A stretch of 23,290 bases of DNA from Acidobacteriaceae bacterium (GCA_003133425.1 PKXI01000429.1:1-23290), one strand, 5' to 3'. Counted from the first letter of the stretch, positions 1-9,158 are shown. Notes: generated by a model from the sequence alone, not told the origin. Made by a program: numbers and translations.

Positions 1-188
1 TGAAACGGTAAGAATCTAAGTGGGGCGCGAAGGAATTCTTTCGATGGCTTGAAATAACCCCGCACGCATGCGATCCATACACAAGCTTGATTCCACTGCG
101 TTCAGTGGCGTACGATCCTCGGTGTTCCCAACTACGTTTGAAATGGGTTCGTGCAACATTCGTTTCACCGCACAGGAGACGGTGCCAC

Positions 189-905
189 TTGAAGAGATTA
201 TTGATCTGCTCTCGATCTCCGTTTTTCATCCTCGCCATTCTCTTTACCACCTCGGTCATTGGTGCTTCGATGACAGACTACCTGGCCCACTACAAGGGAA
301 CGCCGTACCATGACAGCCGCTATAAGAGCGGGGCGCAGCGAATTCCTGGGACGGTTCTCTGTGCCTACTACGACCTGGGCGGCGAAGGAGTGGCTTATCA
401 CGACACCGATGCCAAGAATAATGGCAGCGGGGCGCTGAACCCTGCCGACGGAACCTACCTGCACGAGTTCCGCATGAGCGAGGGTGTCGATACGTCCTTC
501 ACGAAGTTCAACCTGGACCCGCAGATCGACGACAACAGCTTTGAGGCGGTCAAGCCACCGGCTAACTTGCTTTATGTTGGTTGGACCGAACCTGGGGAAT
601 GGTTCAACATCACGGTCGAGGTGGCCCAGGCCGGCGAGTATTCCGCCGACCTGCTTTACACCTCCAACCGCGGCGGAACCATCTCGCTCGATGTGAATGG
701 ACAGCCCTCGACTGGGCCCTTGGTCATTGCCACCACCTTTAACGCCGCCGATCCAATCGCATGGCGGCAGTGGCATCACTGGAACCTGGCGCCAGGAATC
801 GCCAAGGTCAAACTGCCCAAAGGTAAGAACGTCCTCACCGTCCATATCCTCACCGGCGGGCAGATGAACCTGGCGACATTGACCTTCAAGGAAGTAAGCA
901 AATAG
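189..905 (+). CDS. Exported CBM6-like carbohydrate-binding protein
   Basis: A secreted protein of 238 residues that probably binds polysaccharide. I chose a TTG start at 189 because AGGAG lies at 174-178 (10-base spacing) and translation from there gives a classic Sec signal peptide: KRLL, then a hydrophobic stretch FFILAILFTTSVIGA. The first ATG after that (270) would lose the signal, and the ATG at 87 gives an implausible Arg/Cys-rich leader. The mature part has CBM6/CBM35-type marks: YDLGGEGVAYHDTD, then EGVD, VGWTEPGEWFNITVEV, GEYSADLLYTS and SLDVNG, ending in a beta-strand-rich tail. No catalytic module is attached, which is unusual because these modules are normally appended to glycoside hydrolases. 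It converges on the LacI gene. CBM6 members bind xylan, beta-1,3-glucan and other glycans, so the ligand is not fixed by sequence alone. Confidence 0.75.
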   Translation: MKRLLICSRSPFFILAILFTTSVIGASMTDYLAHYKGTPYHDSRYKSGAQRIPGTVLCAYYDLGGEGVAYHDTDAKNNGSGALNPADGTYLHEFRMSEGVDTSFTKFNLDPQIDDNSFEAVKPPANLLYVGWTEPGEWFNITVEVAQAGEYSADLLYTSNRGGTISLDVNGQPSTGPLVIATTFNAADPIAWRQWHHWNLAPGIAKVKLPKGKNVLTVHILTGGQMNLATLTFKEVSK

Positions 906-1108
906 TAAGACCGTGATTTCTCTTTGAAGGTGAACTTGAGTTGTTCGATCCTTGCAAAAGAGAATCCACTACCCCTCAGGTAGCAATCGACTATCTTGCG
1001 TTGCGAACTTCTATCTCCAATACTCCAGTTGAAGATTGAATATCTGAAGCAGCAATGCTCTTCTCGATTGTGGCGTCGGCAGAAGAAGTAGAAAGACGCC
1101 AGCGGTAT
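906..1108. other. Convergent intergenic gap (CBM6 / LacI)
   Basis: This gap lies between two convergent genes. I see no gene in it. A weak hairpin (CTACC, five-base loop, GGTAG) lies near 969-983, but it has no T-run and I do not call it a terminator. Confidence 0.4.
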
Positions 1109-2167
1109 TTAGGTTTTGACTCGAGCCGTCGACTCGCGCACAACCAACGTCGGCTCAATGTAAATCTCACCGGGCGAAGTGGCCGTACCGTGAATCCGGT
1201 TAAGCAGACACTGGGTGGCTACACGGCCAATCTCGGCCAAAGGCTGATTGATAGTTGTGAGCCTGGGCAAGGTATAAGCGGCGGCATTGATGTCGTCAAA
1301 CCCAATAACCGAAACATCCTTCGGCACACGCAGATTCGCATCCTGAAGCGCACGAATGGACCCGATGGCCGAAATGTCATTGAAGGCAACAAGCGCTGTG
1401 AACGGCTGCTTGGTTGCCAACAATTGCTGCACCACCGGGTATCCAAGCTCCGGCGAAGAGATATCGCGATCGAGGCTGACAACCAGTTGTGGGTTGATCT
1501 TTATACCGAGTCTCTCAGCGACTGCCATCAACGCATTCCAGCGCTCATCGGAGTCCGAGCTGAATGGCTGGCCGTGCATAAATGCAATCTTTCGATGCCC
1601 CAGAGAATACAGATGAGTAAGAGTCATTTCTGCCGCGGACACGTGATTGAGAACGACATTGGTCACGCCTGAGATTGATCGATGACCTGCCACGGCGACC
1701 ACCGGAACGGGGGCGGAGTGTTCCAGCAGAGTATCAATCGCAATGATTCCCTGCGCGCCACGCCCAATGAACATGCGCATGTATTCTTCTACCAGATTTT
1801 TTTGGTGCCGATGGTGCGCCGTGAAGTAGAAGTACCCAGCTTTGATGAGCTGGTCCCCGATGCCACTCATCACCTGGGTGTGATAGCCGTCGCCTAACTC
1901 AGGTACAAGAATGCCAATGGTCAAAGTCCGCCGATTGCGAAGCGCCCTTGCCAGCAGGCTTGGCTGGTAATTCATCTCCTTCGCGGCTGCCTTAATCCGG
2001 TCGCGCGTCACCTGCGGAATCGATCGTCCTGCGACATCGTTGAGAACGACAGATACAGTGGCAGGATTCAGCCCAAGATGGGCCGCCAGTTGCTTCAAGG
2101 TGACCGGCTTGTGGATTGCGTGCCTTACCGGATCTTTGTGCTTCCCATCAGCCATGGATTGCCTCAT
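1109..2167 (-). CDS. LacI-family transcriptional regulator
   Basis: A LacI/GalR-type repressor of 352 residues. The N-terminal helix-turn-helix is at about residues 23-43 (VTLKQLAAHLGLNPATVSVV), followed by a hinge-helix segment at 69-80 (PSLLARALRN) of the kind that puts a leucine into the minor groove at a central CpG. A periplasmic-binding-protein-like effector domain follows (TIGILVPELGDGY; GHRKIAFMHG; VSVIGFDDINAAAYTLPRLTT). Length is normal. The start is at 2167. An ATG at 2155 (residue 5) is an alternative, with AGG six bases ahead of it. The gene lies 133 bases downstream of the TonB/TPR/CRTAC1 operon on the same strand, inside the carbohydrate locus, so it probably senses a sugar released from the substrate. 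The CG-centred quasi-palindromes listed here are the natural candidates for its operators (inference). Confidence 0.95.
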   Translation of the reverse strand: MRQSMADGKHKDPVRHAIHKPVTLKQLAAHLGLNPATVSVVLNDVAGRSIPQVTRDRIKAAAKEMNYQPSLLARALRNRRTLTIGILVPELGDGYHTQVMSGIGDQLIKAGYFYFTAHHRHQKNLVEEYMRMFIGRGAQGIIAIDTLLEHSAPVPVVAVAGHRSISGVTNVVLNHVSAAEMTLTHLYSLGHRKIAFMHGQPFSSDSDERWNALMAVAERLGIKINPQLVVSLDRDISSPELGYPVVQQLLATKQPFTALVAFNDISAIGSIRALQDANLRVPKDVSVIGFDDINAAAYTLPRLTTINQPLAEIGRVATQCLLNRIHGTATSPGEIYIEPTLVVRESTARVKT

Positions 2168-2225
2168 TTAAGTGGCTCACTTGCAGCAGATTTCAACCAT
2201 TGCGCGGTACCTTGATTTTACATGC

Positions 2226-2261
2226 ATTACGCGGCGTTTCTTTCAGAGAAACGCGCGTAAT
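2226..2261. terminator. Long inverted repeat between CRTAC1 and lacI genes
   Basis: Left arm ATTACGCGGCGTTTCT (2226-2241), loop TTCAG, right arm AGAAACGCGCGTAAT (2247-2261): a stem of about 15 base pairs with one bulged G. On the plus strand it runs into TTTTT (2261-2265). Read in the minus direction, which is that of the flanking genes, it has an A-rich entry but no good U-tract. It most likely ends or attenuates the TonB-TPR-CRTAC1 transcript before lacI. A protein-binding site ahead of lacI is the alternative. Confidence 0.5.
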
Positions 2262-2300
2262 TTTTGCATTTCGACTTCGCATCTTTGCGTGATCAATCCT

Positions 2301-4127
2301 TCAGGGTCGCGTGGCCTTGTCCGGTTCGGCAGGCTTGGATGAAACAACCCCCGATCCTTCTCGTACGACATAAAACCGGTTGGCTTCCAGATTGCCGAGC
2401 GCTTCCACCTTCCCGTTCGGCCAAATAACCTCGGCCTTATCGAGCCGCGCATGACTTCCGAGCCCAAAGTGCAGACGAAGGTCGCTTTGCGACAGGTAGC
2501 TGCCGCCGCTGATCACTTCCGCGAGTTGCACCAGTTCGCCTGCGGTCACACGCACGCGCGCATTCAGTGCCAGGCGATTGCTCTTGACACCTTCCAGCTG
2601 AAAACTGATCCAGTGGTTTGGCGGACCACCTTCAGGACGTAGAATCATCGGCCTGCCGGCAAGATTCTCAACGACCGCCTCCATCTTGCCATCGTTAAAA
2701 AGATCGCCCACCGCCATCCCGCGACTCACCTGCGGAGCCTGAATCGCAGCGCCAACCTGTCTGCTAACGTTCCTGAACGTCCCGTCGCGGTGATTAATGA
2801 ACAGCAGTTTGGGCTCAAGAAACCTCGCCGACGCATGAACGCTGTCGATCTGCGGATACACGTGACCATTCACGAGGAAGAAGTCCTCCCACCCATCGTT
2901 TGAGAAATCAACAAATGCGGCGCCCCAACCAACGTAGCCTTGTGTGCCCCTGGCGATTCCCGATGCAACCGACGTATCCGTAAAGTTCATGGCCCCCTCG
3001 TTGCGGTAGAGGGTTGCATACTCAATGTCAAAATGCGAGATCAAGAGAGACATGCGGCCGATGTGCAGATAGTCGCCCAGGGCAACCCCCATATTGGCCT
3101 GCTCAGCTCCGTCCTCGCTCGCTGCCACGCCTGAGAGCAATGCGACATCATCGAATTTCCCCTTGCCGTCTCCTTGATACAAATAGTTCGCCTGACCGTC
3201 GTTGGTAACAAAGAGATCGAGCTTGCCATCGTTGTCGAAGTCCGACCAGATCGACGTAAGTCCATATCGGTGCTCGGAATCTCCTACGCCGGATTTCTCT
3301 GAGACATCGGAAAATGTTCCATCGCCGTTGTTGTGATAAAGGGAGTCTGGAGATCCCTTTAACCCGCGTGGCCCGCATTGCACGTCTATTCCCATGTATT
3401 TGCAACTCTTGCTCGAACCGAATGCAGGCAGATCATCGAGATGAAAATCCACATAATGCGAGACAAATAGATCGACCCAGCCATCGCCGTCGTAATCTCC
3501 AAAGGTCGCTCCGGTCGCCCACATATGGTCGCCGCCTAGGCCGGCGCTTTTGGTTACGTCGGTAAATGTCCCATCGCCGTTGTTTCGATAAAGCACGACA
3601 CCGCCAAAGCAGGTAACGAGCAGATCGGGCCAACCGTCATTGTTGTAGTCGCCAACGACTGCTCCCATCGCCCAGCATGAAGTTCCGACCCCGGCCTTCT
3701 CTGTTACGTCCGTGAAAGTTCCATCGTGGTTGTTATGGTAAAGTGCGCTGCGCGCCTTCACCCCGTGAAGCGCCATCTCCACACTTTGTGCGTTTGTGAA
3801 ATAGATATCCGGCCATCCATCGCGATCGTAATCAATCAGCGCCACTCCGCCACTCATCGACTCGACGATGAACTTGGCCTCCGGACTCGAAAGATGCTCA
3901 AAGTTAATCCCGGTCGAAGCCGTAATATCGACTAACTGCGGATAGTTTGGAAGCGCACCGGTTGCTTCCTTCTCTGCTGCAGCCTTTTGCCGCTCCTCAG
4001 CTGACAACGGAGTTGGGGTTCCCATTTGTCCCATCGCCGCGGCGCTCATGCAAAGGAACAACAGCGACACACTCAGATGAATGAGTCTCGCGCCTGGCGG
4101 ACTGAAGCTATTTCTCATCCGGTTCAT
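2301..4127 (-). CDS. Exported FG-GAP/VCBS repeat protein with ASPIC/UnbV C-terminus (CRTAC1-like)
   Basis: A secreted beta-propeller protein of about 608 residues. Seven FG-GAP-like blades with Ca-binding loops are visible, such as IDYDRDGWPDIYFTN, GDYNNDGWPDLLVTC, GDYDGDGWVDLFVSH, SDFDNDGKLDLFVTN and VDFSNDGWEDFFLVNG. The fifth (GDYLHIGRMSLLISH) has lost its Asp/Asn loop. The C-terminus carries an ASPIC/UnbV domain (NHWISFQLEG, VISGGSYLSQSDLRLHFGLG, VIWPNGKVE). I start at 4127, where MNRMRN leads into a signal peptide (LIHLSVSLLFLCMSAAAMGQ). The open frame extends up to 4175, but that would add a 16-residue non-signal leader. The start overlaps the TPR gene by 20 bases, indicating translational coupling. 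In acidobacteria this pairing recurs after Oar-type receptors. Its biochemical role is not established. Confidence 0.88.
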   Translation of the reverse strand: MNRMRNSFSPPGARLIHLSVSLLFLCMSAAAMGQMGTPTPLSAEERQKAAAEKEATGALPNYPQLVDITASTGINFEHLSSPEAKFIVESMSGGVALIDYDRDGWPDIYFTNAQSVEMALHGVKARSALYHNNHDGTFTDVTEKAGVGTSCWAMGAVVGDYNNDGWPDLLVTCFGGVVLYRNNGDGTFTDVTKSAGLGGDHMWATGATFGDYDGDGWVDLFVSHYVDFHLDDLPAFGSSKSCKYMGIDVQCGPRGLKGSPDSLYHNNGDGTFSDVSEKSGVGDSEHRYGLTSIWSDFDNDGKLDLFVTNDGQANYLYQGDGKGKFDDVALLSGVAASEDGAEQANMGVALGDYLHIGRMSLLISHFDIEYATLYRNEGAMNFTDTSVASGIARGTQGYVGWGAAFVDFSNDGWEDFFLVNGHVYPQIDSVHASARFLEPKLLFINHRDGTFRNVSRQVGAAIQAPQVSRGMAVGDLFNDGKMEAVVENLAGRPMILRPEGGPPNHWISFQLEGVKSNRLALNARVRVTAGELVQLAEVISGGSYLSQSDLRLHFGLGSHARLDKAEVIWPNGKVEALGNLEANRFYVVREGSGVVSSKPAEPDKATRP

Positions 4128-5301
4128 CGCGGCGGATTTCGTTTGGCTGAACTTGCAGATCTTTGTAAACGGCACGAAGCTTCTCTTTCATATCTTTGTA
4201 TTTCTTGTATAGTTCCACCTCGTGCTTTGCATCCTCAATTCGTCCTGCCTTTCTGTATAGCGTGCCGAGACGGTAATGTGCGATCGCATTCGTTGGCTCA
4301 AGTTGGACCGTTTCTTCAAGCATTTGTTGTGCCCTATCGGTCTGGTTCATTTCGATCAGAATTTTGGCCAGGCCCAGCCTTGCATCCGCATCTGCAGGCT
4401 GCAAGGCAACTGCTCTTGAGTATTCCTCGTACGCCTGCGTTGTGTTTCCCTTTTGCGCGTCGATGTCGCCCAGCCTGCACTCCGCCTTCTCGTCCGCTGG
4501 ATTTGCCGTCACCGCGGCGCGGTATTCCTTCTCTGCTTCGCTCTTCACTACGGAATCCTGCGACGTATTGAGCAGCTCCCCGAGTTCATAATGCACGCTC
4601 GGCAAATGTGGATCGATTTCAATTGCCTTGCGAAACTGCGCAACGGCGGCGTTCGTGTTGCCTTCCTTGATCTCTTCGTGGGCCATCACCTGGTGCATCT
4701 GCGCCGAATCGGGAGCAACCAGCGACAAGGCGAGCATCGACTCCCCGGAAAGATCGGAATAAGTGCGGTAAGCAGCATAGAGCACTTCAGGATTTTCAGG
4801 ATATGATTTCCGCAATTGAGTAATTACACCGACCGCGTCATCCAGGTCGCTGTTTCCGTTATAAAGTCCTACAAGTTCCAATCCCACTTCTATCTTGAGT
4901 TTCATATCCTGAATCGACGGAAAGGCCGCTTCTAAATCTGTGCGTGCATTCACAAAATCGGAAGTGTGCACTTCGGCAAGTCCCAACAATGCCTGAACCT
5001 TCCATAAGTCGGGTTTTAACTTAACCGCTGCCTGCAACTCCGGAACGGCGTCCTTATAATCACCGCGAAAAAAGAGCAAAACTCCGAGATTCCCACGGGC
5101 TTCCACGTTGTTTGGATCGAGAGCAACAAGCTTCTGCAATTCCGGTATCGCCAGATCCGGCCGCTGTTGCCTGAGGTATTGCTGGGTCAGCCGTTCAAAC
5201 AATTCGATTTGCTCTTGCTTGCTCGGCGAACTTTGACAGTTGGATGTTATGGAAACGAAAGGCAGCAATACCAACGCGAGCAATCCGGCTTTGGTGGACA
5301 T
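4108..5301 (-). CDS. Exported TPR-repeat protein
   Basis: A protein of 397 residues with an N-terminal signal (MSTKAGLLALVLLPFVSITSN; a cysteine at 22, but no clear lipobox). The rest is tetratricopeptide repeats, with units such as PNNVEARGNLGVLLFFRGDYKDAV, PHLPSVHYELGELL, ADEKAECRLGDIDAQKGNTTQAYEEYSRAV and PTNAIAHYRLGTLYRKAGRIEDA. It probably acts in the periplasm as a protein-protein scaffold. A GAGG Shine-Dalgarno lies about 6-9 bases ahead of the ATG. It is the second gene of the TonB-TPR-CRTAC1 operon, 90 bases after the receptor and overlapping the CRTAC1-like gene. In this group of bacteria such TPR proteins occupy the place that SusD lipoproteins hold in Bacteroidetes. That functional parallel is my inference. 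Confidence 0.9.
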   Translation of the reverse strand: MSTKAGLLALVLLPFVSITSNCQSSPSKQEQIELFERLTQQYLRQQRPDLAIPELQKLVALDPNNVEARGNLGVLLFFRGDYKDAVPELQAAVKLKPDLWKVQALLGLAEVHTSDFVNARTDLEAAFPSIQDMKLKIEVGLELVGLYNGNSDLDDAVGVITQLRKSYPENPEVLYAAYRTYSDLSGESMLALSLVAPDSAQMHQVMAHEEIKEGNTNAAVAQFRKAIEIDPHLPSVHYELGELLNTSQDSVVKSEAEKEYRAAVTANPADEKAECRLGDIDAQKGNTTQAYEEYSRAVALQPADADARLGLAKILIEMNQTDRAQQMLEETVQLEPTNAIAHYRLGTLYRKAGRIEDAKHEVELYKKYKDMKEKLRAVYKDLQVQPNEIRRDEPDEK

Positions 5302-5342
5302 GGCAACCTCATGATACCAAAGCGAGTGTTGTGAAAATCCGA

Positions 5343-5368
5343 AAGGACGGCGATGAATTGCCGTCCTT
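5343..5368 (-). promoter_or_regulatory. Intercistronic hairpin between receptor and TPR genes
   Basis: AAGGACGGC (5343-5351), an 8-base loop, then GCCGTCCTT (5360-5368): a perfect 9 bp GC-rich stem in the 90-base gap between the TonB receptor stop and the TPR start. Read in the minus direction it is followed by TTCGGATTTTC, a weak U-tract. It may act as a partial terminator or an mRNA-stabilising stem that makes receptor levels exceed those of the two downstream proteins. Confidence 0.6.
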
Positions 5369-5391
5369 CCGGTGTTGAAGTGGTGCTTGAG

Positions 5392-8300
5392 TTAGAAGGA
5401 GAAACGACCCACCATCTCCCATAGCCTGCCACCGACAGTGGTGCCAGTGATCGTTTCAGGTGCATTATTGAAGATCTGGTTATTACCCGGTTGTCCGAAA
5501 CTCGGGTGATTGAGAATGTTTGTCGCTTCGGCACGGAACTGGAATTTGATGCCCCTGTCCGGCACGATATCAAAGCTCTTGCCAAGAGAGAAGTTGATAT
5601 CGGTTAGACCCGGGCCATAAATCCTGTTCCTCTTAAAGGTGCCGTATTGGTTGGCGTAGTCTGAAGGATTCTCCCAGGGCTGCGAGCCGATGGCTTGTCC
5701 GGAAGCTTCAACCGTATCGTTGAACCATGAAGTGAGGCTGTGGTAAGGCCAAACAACCCCTTTTGAGTCAGTGTAGGAGGTTTTGTAGTTCCCCACGAGG
5801 ATCGCCTCCTGATTATAGGAACCGGAGAGGTTGCCGGAGGTGTTGTCACTCCCGGTGGTAACTCCCATGGGATTGCCGCCCTGGGCCATAAAGGTGCCCG
5901 AGGCCTCCCAACCGCCCAACACTTCATCCGCCACCAGGTTGTTGTTCATGAATGCCTTGCCCTTGCCGAAGGGTAACTGATAGACGACTTCCCCTTTCAA
6001 CATTTGCCGGATGTCGAAGTTGGAGTTGCTGTAGTTCTGGCTGATGTCATACGCATTCTGGTAGTTCTGGTAGCCTTCGCGGCTCCCCCATCCTGAAGAA
6101 TCCATGTCGTCCAGGAAGTGAGACCACGTGTAGTTTGTACTGAACTGAAGCCCCCAGCTCATGCGCTTGGTAAGAACGGCTTGCAATGCGTTGTATCTGG
6201 AGATGGCGTTGTTAGTGCTTCCGGTGATCGTGCTGAAGAGCGGATACGGGGACACAGATCGTCCCTGCCCCAGTTTGTTCGCGGGGACCTGGTTGATGTC
6301 CACGGGACCGGTGTTCAGGTGCGTGCCAAGATTGCCGACATACGAGACCTGGGCGACAAAGTCCTTCAGAAATTCCCGTTCCACAGCCAACGAGTACTGA
6401 TAATTTGTGGGCACGGGCGTATGGTACTGGTTGTAACTCGGGCTGGTGCCGTTTTTGGCCCAGGGAGTGGTGGGAGCGGTCACATATAGCTGGTTGATCG
6501 TGAGGTTGTTAAAGCCGGGGCCTCCGCAGCCTGGATCCTGGGTGTTGGGCGTGTTTAGACCAGCACTCAGACTCACTATGGGACAAATGCCATTGGTTGT
6601 GTTGGAATCGTTAAGACCGCCGCTGCTGCCGAAGGCGTTGCCCAGGCCGCTGCCATAGGTATCTTCGCTCCAGGTTGAGGTATAGACGCCGATGCCGCCG
6701 CGAATGACGGTATTGGGCAAAATCTGCCAACTGAACCCTGCGCGAGGCATAACGATGTTGTACTTGGGAGCCTGGAGAGAAGTGCGTCCGTTGGCTCCAT
6801 TGAATGCGTACCACATGCCGCCCGTCGTAGGCGCGCCAGCACCAATTCCATTGACGGTGCTGGAGGAAACGTTGAAGTTGGACACGGCGGGGTCGAAGGT
6901 GGTCATGTTGCCCTTGGTTTCGGTCCAGCCGGTCATGATTTCATAGCGCATTCCCAGGTTGATGGTCAGGTTGGGCTTGAACTTCCAGTCGTCCTGAACG
7001 AACAGTTGCGGGGTCTTCCATCTTCCACCGTACTCGGGCGTGTTGTTGGCGCTCCAATTTCCCGTCTGACCGAGCAGGAAGTCCGCATAGGAAAGACCGT
7101 CATACGAACTGGTGTTCCCTCCACCTTGCGTGGTGTAATTGCCGGAGAAACCTATGCCTGCGGACGTGATATTGCCCCAGGCCGTGGAGTCGGCACGGTT
7201 GATCAGGAACTCGCCACCGAAGTGCATGACATGCTTTCCCTTGATCAGCGTAGCCACGTCAGATGGGTCGAGGACCATTTCCTTGTAGACTGCGTTGGTT
7301 CCGGAGGCAAGGTTGCCGTCAAAGCCGCTGATACTCAGATTCGGCATAACATCCGCAACGGCAAAGTTCAATCCGAGCTTGGCGGGCCAGCCTTGGCCGA
7401 GCGTTTGCGGCACAAAGAAGTTCAACTGATCGGTGAAGCCCATGCGCGCTTCGTTGACGAGGTGCGCATTGACGGTCCACACATCGGAAACAGAAGCGTT
7501 GTCGCGGCTGACATCTCCGCTGTAGCAATTGAACGGGCAGATACCTTCACCCACATTCTGCCCAGGGTTATCGCTCTCTGTTTCGGCGAGGGTTAACCGG
7601 TTGGTGGGAGTTACGTCATAGTCCATGCGGCCAAACCACTTGATGAAGGGGTTGGTGCTGGGCGCCTGGGAGGCGAAATTGTTCTGGTTGTATCCCTTCG
7701 CGGTAGCCTGCCCGGCCACATTGGGCGTGGGAAGAAGCTTCTGGAAGGCCTGAGCCACCGGGCTGATCATGCCGGCAGGAATTTTGTTGCTTCCGTACTC
7801 GGAGATGAAACTCTTCCGGATGACGCAAGGAGTCCCTGCCGGGACTGCCTTTGCACCATCGGTGTACGTGCAACCGGTCATCGAAACAACTTGTGTTGTG
7901 GGGTCATAGAGTGTGGGGAATCCTGCGCCGGTAAAGTCCCCGGCCATCATAGCCGCGGTCGGCTCGGTCGAGAAGTTAGTGCTCGCTCCTCCGTGATGGA
8001 TGGTCCTGTCGTAGTCGAAATAGAAGAACGCCTTGTGCTTCAGGATCGGGCCGCCAACGGCGCCGCCAAAGTTGTTGTCGTGAAGGGGCGCAACCTTTTT
8101 GCCTGAGCCGAATTGATACGATGCGGCATTCAGTGCATTGTTCTGGAAAAACTCATAGGCTGCACCGTGGAACTGGTCGCTGCCACTCTTTGTGATCTGG
8201 TTGTAGATGATGTCGCCAACACCGTACTGTGCCGAAAAGGCCGTAGCGCTGACTTTGACTTCCGCTGTGGTCTCAAAGATGGTGACGTCGGTGTTCTGGC

Positions 8301-8925
8301 TCATAGGGAGCGTGGTTGTAGCGCCATCTTGAAGCACGTCCGCAAAGGGCAGATTGCCGTTGATGGAGGAAATCGTTCCTGGGTTAAGAGCATTCGACGA
8401 GTTTTCAGGTGCACCGGATGCGCCGGGCATCAGGATGACAAAGTTTTCCCAATCGGCTCCGCCGCCATTGGAGCTGCCGACCTGGGGTAACTCCGTCATG
8501 GTCGACGACTCCATGGTTCCTTCCTGCGAGCCGGACTCTGTTTCGAGCATCGGCACATCGGTGTTTACCACAACCTGCTGCGAAACCTTGCCTATTTGCA
8601 GTGTGGCATTGATGCCCTGGACGCCGAGGGTTACCGTAACAGGGCCGCGAACGTAAGACTGAAATCCTTCCTTGGTGAAGGTGAGGAGATAGTGATCCTC
8701 CGGAATCGCGCCTGTGTCGTAGAGTCCCGCACCATCTGTCACATAGGTGCGCGTGACATCCTTGTCTACATCTCTCACACTGACGGTCACACCGGGAACC
8801 ACAGCTCCCGTCGAATCGGTCACTGTGCCGCGAAGATCACCTGAACTTGTGTTTTGTGCTAAACATACCCCGCCTCCAAAAATCATCAAAAGGAGGGGCA
8901 GAATCATACGTTTTGCTTTTGTCAT
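5392..8925 (-). CDS. Oar-type TonB-dependent outer-membrane receptor
   Basis: An outer-membrane receptor of 1177 residues. A signal peptide (residues 1-23, ending GGGVCLAQ) is followed by a carboxypeptidase-regulatory-like beta-sandwich at about 28-115 (GDLRGTVTDSTGAVVPGVTV; YDTGAIPEDHYLLTFTKEGF). Next come a plug region (about 120-270, with TTTLPMSQNTDVTIFETTAE and YNQITKSGSDQFHGAAYEFF) and a long beta-barrel that ends in a terminal Phe (GRFSF), as expected for BAM recognition. GGAGG lies 7 bases ahead of the ATG. Size and architecture match the very large receptors abundant in Terriglobia, which are thought to import glycans or other large nutrients. It heads the operon with the TPR and CRTAC1-like genes and is divergent from a GH30 gene, with operator-like sites between. 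Oligosaccharide import is the likely role, inferred from neighbours. Confidence 0.95.
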   Translation of the reverse strand: MTKAKRMILPLLLMIFGGGVCLAQNTSSGDLRGTVTDSTGAVVPGVTVSVRDVDKDVTRTYVTDGAGLYDTGAIPEDHYLLTFTKEGFQSYVRGPVTVTLGVQGINATLQIGKVSQQVVVNTDVPMLETESGSQEGTMESSTMTELPQVGSSNGGGADWENFVILMPGASGAPENSSNALNPGTISSINGNLPFADVLQDGATTTLPMSQNTDVTIFETTAEVKVSATAFSAQYGVGDIIYNQITKSGSDQFHGAAYEFFQNNALNAASYQFGSGKKVAPLHDNNFGGAVGGPILKHKAFFYFDYDRTIHHGGASTNFSTEPTAAMMAGDFTGAGFPTLYDPTTQVVSMTGCTYTDGAKAVPAGTPCVIRKSFISEYGSNKIPAGMISPVAQAFQKLLPTPNVAGQATAKGYNQNNFASQAPSTNPFIKWFGRMDYDVTPTNRLTLAETESDNPGQNVGEGICPFNCYSGDVSRDNASVSDVWTVNAHLVNEARMGFTDQLNFFVPQTLGQGWPAKLGLNFAVADVMPNLSISGFDGNLASGTNAVYKEMVLDPSDVATLIKGKHVMHFGGEFLINRADSTAWGNITSAGIGFSGNYTTQGGGNTSSYDGLSYADFLLGQTGNWSANNTPEYGGRWKTPQLFVQDDWKFKPNLTINLGMRYEIMTGWTETKGNMTTFDPAVSNFNVSSSTVNGIGAGAPTTGGMWYAFNGANGRTSLQAPKYNIVMPRAGFSWQILPNTVIRGGIGVYTSTWSEDTYGSGLGNAFGSSGGLNDSNTTNGICPIVSLSAGLNTPNTQDPGCGGPGFNNLTINQLYVTAPTTPWAKNGTSPSYNQYHTPVPTNYQYSLAVEREFLKDFVAQVSYVGNLGTHLNTGPVDINQVPANKLGQGRSVSPYPLFSTITGSTNNAISRYNALQAVLTKRMSWGLQFSTNYTWSHFLDDMDSSGWGSREGYQNYQNAYDISQNYSNSNFDIRQMLKGEVVYQLPFGKGKAFMNNNLVADEVLGGWEASGTFMAQGGNPMGVTTGSDNTSGNLSGSYNQEAILVGNYKTSYTDSKGVVWPYHSLTSWFNDTVEASGQAIGSQPWENPSDYANQYGTFKRNRIYGPGLTDINFSLGKSFDIVPDRGIKFQFRAEATNILNHPSFGQPGNNQIFNNAPETITGTTVGGRLWEMVGRFSF

Positions 8926-9084
8926 GAAATGCCTCCAAAACTGCTTATCACCGGAATGGTTTTGACCGATCCAGCAAGGAATGAGTGCTCAGGAAGTGCC
9001 TTTTCACCACCTTCAAACACCCAACCCTGGCTGGCATCCGACACGCCTGCAATCCGTGGCGTCATGCTCTGTGAAATGAGTAAG

Positions 9085-9096
9085 ACAAACGCTTGT
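9085..9096. promoter_or_regulatory. Operator-like site A (ACAAACGCTTGT)
   Basis: A quasi-palindrome matching its own reverse complement at 10 of 12 positions, with the CG centre at 9090-9091. The wider context is AGACAAACGCTTGTTTTA. The shape is that of LacI/GalR-family operators. It lies 159 bases before the receptor start and is the leftmost of three sites spaced 109 bp apart. Assignment to the local LacI regulator is inference. Confidence 0.6.
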
Positions 9097-9158
9097 TTTA
9101 TGGATATTCTGCTAAACTCTTCACAGGCGAGCCCGATTAAACCACCGGCCAATAATCG

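Noticed and set aside
198..845. Long minus-strand reading frame opposite the CBM6-like gene
   Set aside because: It is the antisense shadow of a well-supported domain, has biased composition and no ribosome binding site.
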